The notes under the pieces are model-generated. The model made no database searches. It saw only the letters and a program-made list of their open reading frames with translations, and was not told the DNA's origin. Positions 37,708 through 46,511 of a DNA stretch of 64,000 nucleotides are shown here, in pieces. Within the stretch, counting starts at the first letter, position 1; the number at the start of each line of letters is the position of its first letter. Position numbers and translations under genes: made by a program. This stretch comes from Paracoccaceae bacterium (GTDB taxonomy: Bacteria > Pseudomonadota > Alphaproteobacteria > Rhodobacterales > Rhodobacteraceae): positions 296,136 to 360,135 of the forward strand of contig JAWPMR010000001.1 in NCBI GenBank assembly GCA_033344815.1, written 5' to 3'.

Positions 37708-39162
37708 TTAATAAGCCCCCTTGCTGTTCAACAGGCTTAAAGGGGTTCGGAACAGGATTTTCAAGTCGAGCCAGAACGACCAATTCTCAATGTAAAACAG
37801 GTCGTGTTCATAGCGCGCTTCAAGCTTTTGCGGGTTATCGATCTCTCCTCGCCACCCATTGATTTGCGCCCACCCGGTGATGCCAGGCGGCAAACGGTGT
37901 CGCGCGGAATACCCGTCAACGATTTGCGTAAAACGTTCCTGTTGGCTCGATTGAGCTTCCACTGCATGTGGGCGCGGGCCAACAAGGGATAAATCGCCAC
38001 GAAGCACATTGAAAAGCTGTGGTAACTCGTCAATCGAACTGCGCCGCAAAAACCGTCCGACATGTGTCACGCGCGGATCACCTTTCGTCACGACCTGTCT
38101 GGCGCCGGGGTCGGACATTTCTGCATACATGGACCGGAATTTGAGCACTTCGATGATCCGGTCATTATAGCCGTGACGGCGTTGACGGAACAGAACCGGA
38201 CCTGGGCTTTCAAGGCGCACGGCAAGGGCTGCACAGATCAGAACAGGCCAAAGTGTCGCAAGCGCAAAAAGCGCAAAGAAGACATCAAAGAAGCGTTTAG
38301 TCATGCGACACTCAGGTGAAAAACTTCGTCGAAGCCTTTCCAGATATGGCCCGCGTCCGGGGTGCTGTGCAAAGGCGTAGTCCTTACTGTAGGTGGAAAG
38401 GCCGACTTCGACCGGCAGCACGCGGAATTCGTCCAATAGCCATTTGATCCGTTGTTCCGCCGTAAATGGCAGCGCGATGATAACAAGGTCCACTTCCGAA
38501 GCTCGCACAAAAGCAAGCAAATCGTCATAACCCCCGATTTTCGGAACCCCCAAAACCTGAGTCGGGGAACGCGCGTCATCCCGGTCATCAAAAATGCCAA
38601 ATACGCGGATATCATTGCCTTGACGTTCACTCAAACCACGGATCAATCGGGCCGCCTCATCCCCGCCGCCGGCAACAACTGCACGCCGCGCAATCAAACC
38701 GGTTTCAATAACCCACCGCACAACCATTTGAGCCCCAAGCCGGGTCGGGATGATTGCAATCATCACGACAAACACTGCTGTCGGGACCGCGATGCCGGGG
38801 TTTTCCGGAGGCACAGCCATCAAGAGTCCACCAAGAGGTGCAATCGCACAAAAAATTGACCGGGAAATAAAGGCGGCACGATTCGCCATGATCGTACTGC
38901 GATAGGTTCCGATCGCGACCATGGAGGCCACAAACAGTCCGGCGGCCAGCAACGCCCATCCTGCCGCCAGAAATGGTGCAAAACTCCCTGTCACAGCAGT
39001 AGCATACAAGACAAACCAAAAAGCCAGCACAAAGACTGGAAGGTCAACACATACAGCGACACACATCAACCAAAGCGGCTCCAGCGCGCCGCGCCGCAAC
39101 GCGGATGCCACATTCTTTGCCGCTTCATTCAGCCCAATCGTCTGACAATCCACATGTGCCAT
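37708..39162 (-). CDS. Undecaprenyl-phosphate sugar phosphotransferase (WbaP/WcaJ-like)
   Basis: A 484-residue polyprenyl-phosphate glycosylphosphotransferase. The N-terminal third has four to five membrane segments, the middle has a CoA-binding-like soluble domain (VVAGGGDEAARLIRGLSERQ), and the C-terminal third is the catalytic bacterial sugar transferase domain: KRFFDVFFALFALATLWPVL, LKFRSMYAEMSDPGARQVVT, SIDELPQLFNVLRGDLSLVG and PRP. Such enzymes load the first sugar phosphate onto the lipid carrier for exopolysaccharide. The ATG at 39162 follows GGGGAAAACC. No other polysaccharide gene is in the window, so it stands alone. Confidence 0.92.
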   Translation of the reverse strand: MAHVDCQTIGLNEAAKNVASALRRGALEPLWLMCVAVCVDLPVFVLAFWFVLYATAVTGSFAPFLAAGWALLAAGLFVASMVAIGTYRSTIMANRAAFISRSIFCAIAPLGGLLMAVPPENPGIAVPTAVFVVMIAIIPTRLGAQMVVRWVIETGLIARRAVVAGGGDEAARLIRGLSERQGNDIRVFGIFDDRDDARSPTQVLGVPKIGGYDDLLAFVRASEVDLVIIALPFTAEQRIKWLLDEFRVLPVEVGLSTYSKDYAFAQHPGRGPYLERLRRSFSPECRMTKRFFDVFFALFALATLWPVLICAALAVRLESPGPVLFRQRRHGYNDRIIEVLKFRSMYAEMSDPGARQVVTKGDPRVTHVGRFLRRSSIDELPQLFNVLRGDLSLVGPRPHAVEAQSSQQERFTQIVDGYSARHRLPPGITGWAQINGWRGEIDNPQKLEARYEHDLFYIENWSFWLDLKILFRTPLSLLNSKGAY

Positions 39163-39694
39163 GGTTTTCCCCAACCCCGTTCTCCGCCAAATGTGTGTCC
39201 AACGCCCTAGACGCGGAACTCTAATGGCAATCCGTTAAAAACCCGGTAATCAGGCACTGGTGCATATGATTGCGTCTACAAGTCCTCGTATCAGATGGAA
39301 ATGGACGCAGGTGACCCGTGGCAATTGGAATCCAGACAACAAACCATGAACTATTTTTAACACAAAACCATAGTGCTACACATCACTTTTAATGCGATTG
39401 GTTAAGTGAAGGTTGTATTGGCGTGATTGAACTATTGTCGGTCGTGTGGATCTGGCAAAAGCCCAAGTCAACAAGTCCAGTCAGGTACTCTTCAAGAACA
39501 CCACACGCGACGCGTCGGTGATTTAGCAGCAATTATCCTAACATCGGTTGCCATTACTTGCGCAAATACTGTCAATTTCGCGGGAAAAGTCATGAACGAT
39601 GTCGCAAACGCAGGACCTTGAGCACGCGCAACTGATAAAACGGCAGCGATCCCCAAAGAAATGCGCAACCCCGCCACCAAATTGGAAAATGTAA
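39163..39694. promoter_or_regulatory. Divergent region between sugar transferase and MmgE/PrpD genes
   Basis: This 532-base region separates divergent genes and is AT-rich near 39290-39420, as expected for promoters. No open frame resembles a protein. No operator was found. Confidence 0.4.
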
Positions 39695-41050
39695 ATGTCA
39701 GCCGCAGACTTCCCGATGTCACGCATCAGCCAATTTACCTTCGACCTTCAAAGCCACCAGATACCGGTCGATGTCGTTAAAACGGTGCGCCTTCTGCTTC
39801 TGGACACGATGGGCATCTGGATTGCCGCGACACCTATGGAGGCGGGAAAACTGGCACGGGAAACGTCTTACCGTCTTTACAACACGGCGGTTGCACATGA
39901 CTGCTCCACCATGATGTTTGATGGGCGCCGCGCCAGCAGTGCGGGCGCCGCATTTGCTGGTGCTACGCAGATTGATAATCTGGACGGGCACGACGGATAT
40001 AATCCCACAAAAGGCCACATCGGTGTTGCAGTTGTACCAAGCCTTTTTGCAATGGCGGAGCATATTCCATACCTCTCCGGCCTTGACGCACTGGCCGCAC
40101 TCATCGTCGGGTATGAAGTCGCAGGGCGAGCGGGTATTGCGTTGCATGAGACGGTCTCAGATTATCACACATCAGGTGCCTGGAACGGCCTTGGCGTAGC
40201 CGCAATGGCTGCGCGCCTCAGAAACAGCTCACCAGAACAATTGCGCGAGGCGCTTGGTATCGCCGAATATCACGGGCCGCGGAGCCAGATGATGCGCGAA
40301 ATCGCCAATCCAACAATGCTTCATGACGGATCCGGCATGGGCGCGCTGGTCGGCCTTTCTGCAATTATCATGGCAGAAATGGGGTATGCAGGTGCGCCCG
40401 CCATTACAGTAGAAGCAGATGACGTGTCGCCTTACTGGGCGGACCTCGGCACGTTCTGGCAAACGGCGCATCAATATATCAAACCCTATCCAATATGCCG
40501 CTGGGCCCATGCCGCTATCGATGGTGCAGGAGAGGTTTGCACCGCACACAACCTGCGTCCAGAGCACATAAAATACATCGAGATACGCAGCTTTCACAAC
40601 GCGGTGCAGCTTTTTTCAGGCATGCCCGAAACCACGTCGATGGCCCAGTATTCATTGCCGTTTGCAGTTGCGAACATGATCGCGCATGGGCAGATCGGGC
40701 TGGAGCATATTTCAGGCAAGGGCCTTTGCGATCCGGTTGTGGCGGAACTGGTTGCCAAGACCAAGATGGTCGAAGACGCACGCCACGAAAGCCGTTTCCC
40801 GGCTGGCCGCTGGGCGGATGTCACTTTGCATTTGCACGACGGACGGATCCTGGCATCCGGTGATACCCACGCCCGGGGCGGTCCGGAAAGACCATTCTCC
40901 GAAACGGATATCATCGACAAATATATGGCGTTCGCAGTTCCCGTACTGGGGAAAAACCGCGCCGTCATTATCCGCGATACCATTCTGGCGCTGGACAGCC
41001 CGACCGCCCGATTGGCCGACCTGACCCGACATCTTGTTGCGCCACCCTGA
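39695..41050 (+). CDS. MmgE/PrpD family protein
   Basis: A 451-residue protein of the MmgE/PrpD family, which includes 2-methylcitrate dehydratase and itaconate-related enzymes. Family blocks: LLLDTMGIWIAATPMEAGKL, LDGHDGYNPTKGHIGVAVVP (with the typical DDxHxxxxxHPGxxV replaced by LDGHDGYNPTKGHIGV), LIVGYEVAGRAGIALHETVS, KPYPICRWAHAAIDGAGEV and the C-terminal MAFAVPVLGK. Roseobacters have several paralogues acting on unknown substrates. The start has GGAAAATGTAA before it; an ATG at 39716 is an alternative. The next gene on the same strand is 676 bases away, so an operon is uncertain. Confidence 0.88.
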   Translation: MSAADFPMSRISQFTFDLQSHQIPVDVVKTVRLLLLDTMGIWIAATPMEAGKLARETSYRLYNTAVAHDCSTMMFDGRRASSAGAAFAGATQIDNLDGHDGYNPTKGHIGVAVVPSLFAMAEHIPYLSGLDALAALIVGYEVAGRAGIALHETVSDYHTSGAWNGLGVAAMAARLRNSSPEQLREALGIAEYHGPRSQMMREIANPTMLHDGSGMGALVGLSAIIMAEMGYAGAPAITVEADDVSPYWADLGTFWQTAHQYIKPYPICRWAHAAIDGAGEVCTAHNLRPEHIKYIEIRSFHNAVQLFSGMPETTSMAQYSLPFAVANMIAHGQIGLEHISGKGLCDPVVAELVAKTKMVEDARHESRFPAGRWADVTLHLHDGRILASGDTHARGGPERPFSETDIIDKYMAFAVPVLGKNRAVIIRDTILALDSPTARLADLTRHLVAPP

Positions 41051-41726
41051 TCCCTTTGCCTGGTTGGTAATACCCATATGGTGTTTCGGGTGTCCGGTGC
41101 TCGAATCCTGGCTGGTGAACTTGGCCCAGTCGATCTGCAAGGCGACATATGCCGGTGCAGACCCGATAGAGTTATCGCCAGGAGACAAAGGGTTTTCTCG
41201 CCAGTGTTCGCCGCCTGCGACCAAAATGAAGAGCCTCAAAGTGCACCCCCTTGCCGGCCACATTATGCCAAATAACTTCTTGAAAGAAATCCAGCCTCAC
41301 GATTGACTGGTTCACGACCCTCCCAACGCGGCCAATTGAACATTATGCCTTGTTGCGTGGGTGCAAGGCGTTCTTTCGCCGGTTCCAAGAACGCGGGGCT
41401 CAATGTCTTTGTTGCCTCATGCTTTTGGGCGACCGCTTCTGTATCCAAGCCCTTTTTTCCAGTCACATTTGGCGCAACCCCAAAACAGAAGGTGCACCGT
41501 TTCAAAGGAAAAGGCTCTCCCGAACACCCTAGACACTTTGTCACGCGTTCAGACGCCTCGCACGATTGTGTCGAAACGCATGGTTTTGCCGACGAATTAT
41601 CCACAGATCGCATGACTCTCGTCCAGAATTCTGCCGTCTTGCATGGACCCGACGGCGCAGGCGTGCGAGGTTTCACTTTGGCGCAACGGCGCGATTGGCA
41701 GATGCCCAGCAAGCACAGGTGAACCT
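41051..41726. other. Region between MmgE/PrpD and dehydrogenase genes, no gene recognised
   Basis: Frames are open in both directions over parts of this 676-base region but none resembles a known protein or has a good start site. The dehydrogenase frame itself stays open back to 41643. Confidence 0.4.
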
Positions 41727-42695
41727 ATGCAAAAAAACCCGACCGTGATGTTGCATACAGATAACCCGATGTCTGCGCGTGACGCTATCGAGGCCGCACA
41801 TCCAGACCTGTCTTTGCTAACCTGTGACAGCTATTCTGCCCTGCCCGATATGATAGAGCACCATCGCCCCGAAGTCATTTTTTCGGTGCGCTTTGCCGGT
41901 ACGCCCGAGTTTCCGAGCGACGCCATTATTCAAAGCACAACAGTGCGTTGGGTATCGGTTGGTGGGTCAGGCACCGATCATCTGGGCACCTGGGATCCCG
42001 CGCACCTAACGGTGACAAATGCAGCCGGTGTGGCTTCAGACATGATGGCGGAATATACGTTGGGTGCGATGTTGCACTTTTCACTGGATTTTGATGGATT
42101 CAACAAAGCCAAGACTGCGCGGATGTGGCAAGCTGGCAGCGTCACCCCGATAGCAGGCCAGCGGGTCTTGATCCTCGGGCTTGGTCACACCGGCGTCGCA
42201 GTCGCTGCGCGCTGCAAGGCCATGGGGCTGCACGTGACCGGCGTGCGCGCCCATCCTGCACCAACCGACGCGGTGGATGACGTGTGTGCTGTGAGCGCCC
42301 TCCCGGATCTCTGGGAAAAGGCGGATTTCGTTGTGATATGCGTGCCACTTCTGGACAGCACGCGTGGGATGGTCGATGCATCCGCGATCAAAGCGATGAA
42401 ACCCGGTGCGGTCGTGATTGATGTTTCGCGAGGCGGTGTCTGCGATCAGATCGCATTGGCTGGTGCTCTTAAACAAGGTCATCTGAAAGGCGCTGCCTTG
42501 GATGTTTTTGAAGTTGAGCCGCTGCCCAAAGACAGCCCTTTCTGGGATCTGGAAAATGTGATTGTGACTCCGCATTGCGCGTCTGTCTATGAGGGTTGGG
42601 AGATGAACTCAGTTGCGATGTTTTGCGAAAACCTGACACGCTACCGAAACGGCAAGCCATTGCGGAACACTGTGAACCCGACAAGAGGTTACTAG
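41727..42695 (+). CDS. D-isomer specific 2-hydroxyacid dehydrogenase family protein
   Basis: A 322-residue NAD-dependent dehydrogenase. The Rossmann motif is LILGLGHTGVAVAARCKAMG. Catalytic residues of the family appear as Arg in VIDVSRGGVCDQ, Glu in LDVFEVEPLPKDSPF and His in IVTPHCASVYEG. The ATG at 41727 follows CAGGTGAACCT; an upstream frame extension of 28 codons is not supported. Members reduce 2-oxoacids such as glyoxylate, hydroxypyruvate or phenylpyruvate; the substrate is not clear. It converges on the racemase-hyuAB operon. Confidence 0.88.
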   Translation: MQKNPTVMLHTDNPMSARDAIEAAHPDLSLLTCDSYSALPDMIEHHRPEVIFSVRFAGTPEFPSDAIIQSTTVRWVSVGGSGTDHLGTWDPAHLTVTNAAGVASDMMAEYTLGAMLHFSLDFDGFNKAKTARMWQAGSVTPIAGQRVLILGLGHTGVAVAARCKAMGLHVTGVRAHPAPTDAVDDVCAVSALPDLWEKADFVVICVPLLDSTRGMVDASAIKAMKPGAVVIDVSRGGVCDQIALAGALKQGHLKGAALDVFEVEPLPKDSPFWDLENVIVTPHCASVYEGWEMNSVAMFCENLTRYRNGKPLRNTVNPTRGY

Positions 42696-43058
42696 GCCAC
42701 GCAGGTTTTCTTGCATCAGATGTTTAAGGGATGCCTGTGTTAACGCCGCTATCAATGGCCCCTTGAAGGGAACCATTGATCAAAACACATACCTGCGCAT
42801 GTGCCGCGCGTAGTTTCAGTTCAAACCCTGTGCTTCGGGGTCGCTGTCACGGTATTTCTGCAAAGAGTCACCCACCACAGAAAATTTGCGTCGGAAGTGA
42901 GTCAAAGGAATGCCCGACTGGTCCATGAAAACCCGACGCCGCTCACTGATTGATGGAAATTCTGACGCAGGACACGGCTCAAAGATCGCGCTTTCCTCGC
43001 GGCGAGACGGTCTTCGCACTTATAGTATTCCAATACGCTTTCCTGGAAACCGTAAGGG
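42696..43058. other. Convergent intergenic region, no gene recognised
   Basis: Between the dehydrogenase stop and the racemase stop. A minus-strand frame at 42816-43019 reads as protein-like but was not identified and lacks a start site. No strong terminator hairpin was seen. Confidence 0.4.
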
Positions 43059-43796
43059 TTACAGTTGATCGAATAGAACACCCGGCAACCCATCATGACG
43101 CGGGCATTTCAATGCACGCATCACCTCGAAAACCATCGCCTGGTTGGAGGTCACGACGGGTTTGCCAAGCGCCGTTTCAATGCGTTCAATGGCCTCAACC
43201 GACCGCATATCGGTGCATGACAAGACGATGGCCTGCGCCTCCGTGTGATCCGCCCGCAGCGCGAGATCAAAAACGTCGTCAGGTGTCAATTCGCCCTGCC
43301 CATAGTTATCAAGGATGCGGCCAATATCGGCGCGCTGCACAACCTTTATGCCCGCGCCACGCAAGAACCTTTCCGCCTGATCGTTGATTTCACCCAGATA
43401 GGGTGAAGCAAAACCCACGCGCGTGACATCAAGCGCCCGCAGGGCTGCCACCAACGCCCCCGCAGCGGTAATGGAGATCGCCCCGGAGCCGGTCTTCATG
43501 CGCGCGGCCAGATCCCGGTCAAACCTGCTGCCATGGGTGAGCGTGGCAGAGGTACAGCCGTATAAAACGATGGCTGGTCGCACACCGGACAACAAGCGCA
43601 ATGTCTCTGAGATATCCGAGGCTCCCAGACCTGCCATCTGGTCGGAGCCGGGTATTTCATCAACATCATACCCACCCATCCGCGCAAAATGCACCGTGCA
43701 TCCGGGCGGGCAAAGCGCCATCATGTCAGGTTCAAGATTACAGTTTGTGAAGGGCACCAGCACGCCAATCCTAGCCCCCGATCGGTCAAGAATCAT
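43059..43796 (-). CDS. Asp/Glu/hydantoin racemase superfamily protein (maleate isomerase-like)
   Basis: A 245-residue protein with the two cysteines of the racemase superfamily: first in VLYGCTSATLTHGSRFD and second in IVLSCTDMRSVEAIERIE. RIGVLVPFTNCNLEPDMMAL at the N-terminus resembles maleate isomerase and arylmalonate decarboxylase-like members. The ATG at 43796 lies 9 bases after AGCAGG and is preferred to that at 43805; either overlaps the aminotransferase stop. It is the last gene of the hyuA-hyuB-aminotransferase operon. It may epimerise or isomerise the ring-opened product. Confidence 0.85.
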   Translation of the reverse strand: MILDRSGARIGVLVPFTNCNLEPDMMALCPPGCTVHFARMGGYDVDEIPGSDQMAGLGASDISETLRLLSGVRPAIVLYGCTSATLTHGSRFDRDLAARMKTGSGAISITAAGALVAALRALDVTRVGFASPYLGEINDQAERFLRGAGIKVVQRADIGRILDNYGQGELTPDDVFDLALRADHTEAQAIVLSCTDMRSVEAIERIETALGKPVVTSNQAMVFEVMRALKCPRHDGLPGVLFDQL

Positions 43797-44862
43797 GGGT
43801 TTCATCCTGCTGTTTGATTAGAATTTCCGCGACTTTGTCCATAACGTCGGCGCGCCCGATGGTGGCGCGCAGGCATTCGGGCAATCCATAACCGGCCATG
43901 CCGCGCAGCAAATAGCCGCTGTTGCGCAAGGCGTCATTGGCATGTGCAGCAGCCGCCGCACCAGCGAATTTGATCAAGACGAAATTGGTATGGCTCCGGG
44001 GCACGCTCAAACCGGCGCCGCGCAGACGTTCGACGAAACGCGATCTGATCTGTGCCGTCTGATGCACCACATTTAACATGTGGGATTGATCACGCATTGC
44101 AGCAGCCGCCATATCCTGACTGAAGTGCGTGACATTGTTGGGGTTCAGCAGTTTGCGCACCTCATCCGCAACAAGGGATGGAAAACATCCCCATCCGACA
44201 CGGGCTGCGGCAAGCCCGTAGGCTTTGGAGAAAGTCCGGGTGATCAACGTATTGCCATGGTCGACAAGTTGGAAAAGAACCCTGTGATCCTGATCGTCAA
44301 ACTCGCCATATGCCTGATCAATCACCAGCAAAACGGCTTCAGGCAAGGAAGCGCGCAGGCGCAGGATATCCGAGTTCAGGATCCGTGTTCCCGTTGGATT
44401 TCCGGGATTGCACAGGAACACAATGCGCGTGGCAGGGGTAACCGCGTTGAGCAATTCATCCACCGATACAGTCAACTCTGGTTCCAGCGCCTGGACGTAA
44501 CGGGCACCCGCCTGCTGACAGGCGGTCGCCACAAAAAGGTATCCATATTGGCTGCCCACTACTTCATCCCCCGCCCCGGCGAACCCCCGAATGAGGCATC
44601 CGATCAATTCCATCGAACCCGCCCCGCATAAAATGCTGTCTGTGGCCAGCCCATGCACGGATGCGATGGCCATGCGCAGGTCCTGCCAGTCCGGATCAGG
44701 ATAAAGCGGGGACCGGGCCAGTGCCGCCTGCCCTGCCTCCAGTGCCGCGGGGCTGGTTGGAAATGCACTTTCGTTTTGCGCAAGGGATACCGCATTTGCG
44801 TCCCCAAGATCCGCCAGCGCATAGCTGGCCATAGCCGCAACACTTGGAACCGGGCGGATCAT
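43786..44862 (-). CDS. Pyridoxal-phosphate aminotransferase, histidinol-phosphate aminotransferase-like
   Basis: A 358-residue fold-type I aminotransferase of the HisC class. The motifs are LAQNESAFPTSPAALEAGQA, LCGAGSMELIGCLIRGFAGA, FLCNPGNPTGTRI, LLVIDQAYGEFDD, and the PLP-binding Lys in TRTFSKAYGLAAARVGWG. It overlaps hyuB by 4 bases (ATGA). The hydantoinase context argues against a role in histidine synthesis and for transamination of an amino acid released by the hydantoinase, but this is an inference. Confidence 0.9.
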   Translation of the reverse strand: MIRPVPSVAAMASYALADLGDANAVSLAQNESAFPTSPAALEAGQAALARSPLYPDPDWQDLRMAIASVHGLATDSILCGAGSMELIGCLIRGFAGAGDEVVGSQYGYLFVATACQQAGARYVQALEPELTVSVDELLNAVTPATRIVFLCNPGNPTGTRILNSDILRLRASLPEAVLLVIDQAYGEFDDQDHRVLFQLVDHGNTLITRTFSKAYGLAAARVGWGCFPSLVADEVRKLLNPNNVTHFSQDMAAAAMRDQSHMLNVVHQTAQIRSRFVERLRGAGLSVPRSHTNFVLIKFAGAAAAAHANDALRNSGYLLRGMAGYGLPECLRATIGRADVMDKVAEILIKQQDETHDS

Positions 44863-46511
44863 GACGATCGCCCATAGTCGCGGACTGCAGCCGCAGCGCT
44901 GACAATGCCGCCGGCCAGATCCTCCGCCAACTGCGTCGAGTCACGATGCGCCGGATCACCAAACCCGCCACCGCCGGGGGTGTCAAAGATCAGGCGCTCC
45001 CCGGGTTCCACCCGCAACTGGCACTTTCCCGGAATGTCCTTGTCGCGGCCCTGCACACGGATGCGCCCTGCGGCGCCGGCACAGCCCCCCGCACGCCCCG
45101 CCGCCGGGTTGTTCAGCCGTTCCACTGACAAGAACACCAAAAACGGCTCATCAATGGAGGAGGTCAATTCGATCCTTTGGCCCAAACCACCGCGGAACTG
45201 CCCTGCACCCCCGGAATCTGGTATCAATTCGCGCCGCCAGATTGTTACCGGAGCGGTCGCTTCAGTGATTTCGACCTGACTGCCAAAAACCCCGGATGGG
45301 AAAGCCGTTGTGGACAACCCATCCGATGTGGGCCTGGCTCCCGTGCCCCCGTTGTGGACAAGCTCGACCGCAAAGGCACGCCGACCTTCGCGGATCGCAT
45401 CAGCTGTATGCCGCATTGGCAGATCATACATGCAGGATGCGCCCTCGGCTGGAACGCGCCCAGGCAACGCCTGATGCAAACACCCCAGAACCAGATCCGG
45501 CGTCATTTGTCCCAGTGTGTGGCGCATGGCCACGGGTGCCGGACGTTGTGCATTCAGGATGCAGTTTGGCGGTCCTGTCACCACAAACGGATCAAGCGAT
45601 CCTGCATTGTTGGGAATGTCCGGGCCGATGATGCAGCGCATCGCAAACACAGAGTATGCCGCTGCATAGTTCAAGGGCACATTGATGCCCTTACCAGAAC
45701 ACCCCGATGTGCCCGCAAAATCCAAATGCAATTGGTCCGGCAGGACGGTCAACGTGGCCTTCAGCGTGAGTGGCGTTTCATACCCGTCCAGCGTCATTTC
45801 GTTGCAGTAAACGCCGGGCGGCACCTCGGCGATGGCGTCAAGCGTGCCGCGCCGGGACGTGTCGATGATATAGGTCGACAGCGCCTCCAGATCCTTCAGG
45901 TCATAGTCATCCATCATGGATACCAGCCGCGCGGCACCCGCTTCACAACAGGCAATCAGCGCATAAATGTCGCCCTCATTCGCGATCGGTTCGCGGGAAT
46001 TGGCGCGCACGATATCCATCAGCAAGGCGTTGACCGCTCCCTGATCGACCAATTTGCACGGCGGGATCAAAAGGCCTTCATCATAGATGTCAGAGCCTTC
46101 CGGCCCCATACCTAACCCGCCAAGATCCACCAGATGCGACGTGCAAGAAGTATAGCCAATGACATGACCGGCCTTGAAGACGGGCATCATCAGCAGAAAA
46201 TCGTTCAGATGCCCTGACGCCAGCCAGGGATCATTGGTCATGTAAACATCACCGGGCTTCATGCTCTGGGCGGGAAACCGTGTGCGCAGGGTCTTGACCG
46301 CCTCCGCCATGGTATTGATATGGCCCGGCGTGCCGGTCACTGCCTGTGCCAGCATCTGCCCCTGCGCATCGAAAATTCCCGCAGAAATGTCACCGCATTC
46401 ACGTACAATTGGCGAAAATGCCGCGCGGATCAGCGTTTGTCCCTGTTCTTCGACAACCGCCAACAGTCGGTTCCACATGACTTGCAAGCGGGCAGGAGAA
46501 ATCACGGTCAT
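44859..46511 (-). CDS. hyuB: Hydantoinase/oxoprolinase subunit B
   Basis: A 550-residue HyuB-family protein: LIRAAFSPIVRECGDISAGI, GDVYMTNDPWLASGHLNDFL, VDLGGLGMGPEGSDIYDEGL and the glycine-rich C-terminal LIFDTPGGGGFGDPAHRDS. These form the second subunit of ATP-dependent N-methylhydantoinase/oxoprolinase. The ATG at 46511 overlaps the hyuA stop by 4 bases; the frame is open further upstream inside hyuA but that is not coding. The operon continues into the aminotransferase. Confidence 0.92.
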   Translation of the reverse strand: MTVISPARLQVMWNRLLAVVEEQGQTLIRAAFSPIVRECGDISAGIFDAQGQMLAQAVTGTPGHINTMAEAVKTLRTRFPAQSMKPGDVYMTNDPWLASGHLNDFLLMMPVFKAGHVIGYTSCTSHLVDLGGLGMGPEGSDIYDEGLLIPPCKLVDQGAVNALLMDIVRANSREPIANEGDIYALIACCEAGAARLVSMMDDYDLKDLEALSTYIIDTSRRGTLDAIAEVPPGVYCNEMTLDGYETPLTLKATLTVLPDQLHLDFAGTSGCSGKGINVPLNYAAAYSVFAMRCIIGPDIPNNAGSLDPFVVTGPPNCILNAQRPAPVAMRHTLGQMTPDLVLGCLHQALPGRVPAEGASCMYDLPMRHTADAIREGRRAFAVELVHNGGTGARPTSDGLSTTAFPSGVFGSQVEITEATAPVTIWRRELIPDSGGAGQFRGGLGQRIELTSSIDEPFLVFLSVERLNNPAAGRAGGCAGAAGRIRVQGRDKDIPGKCQLRVEPGERLIFDTPGGGGFGDPAHRDSTQLAEDLAGGIVSAAAAVRDYGRSS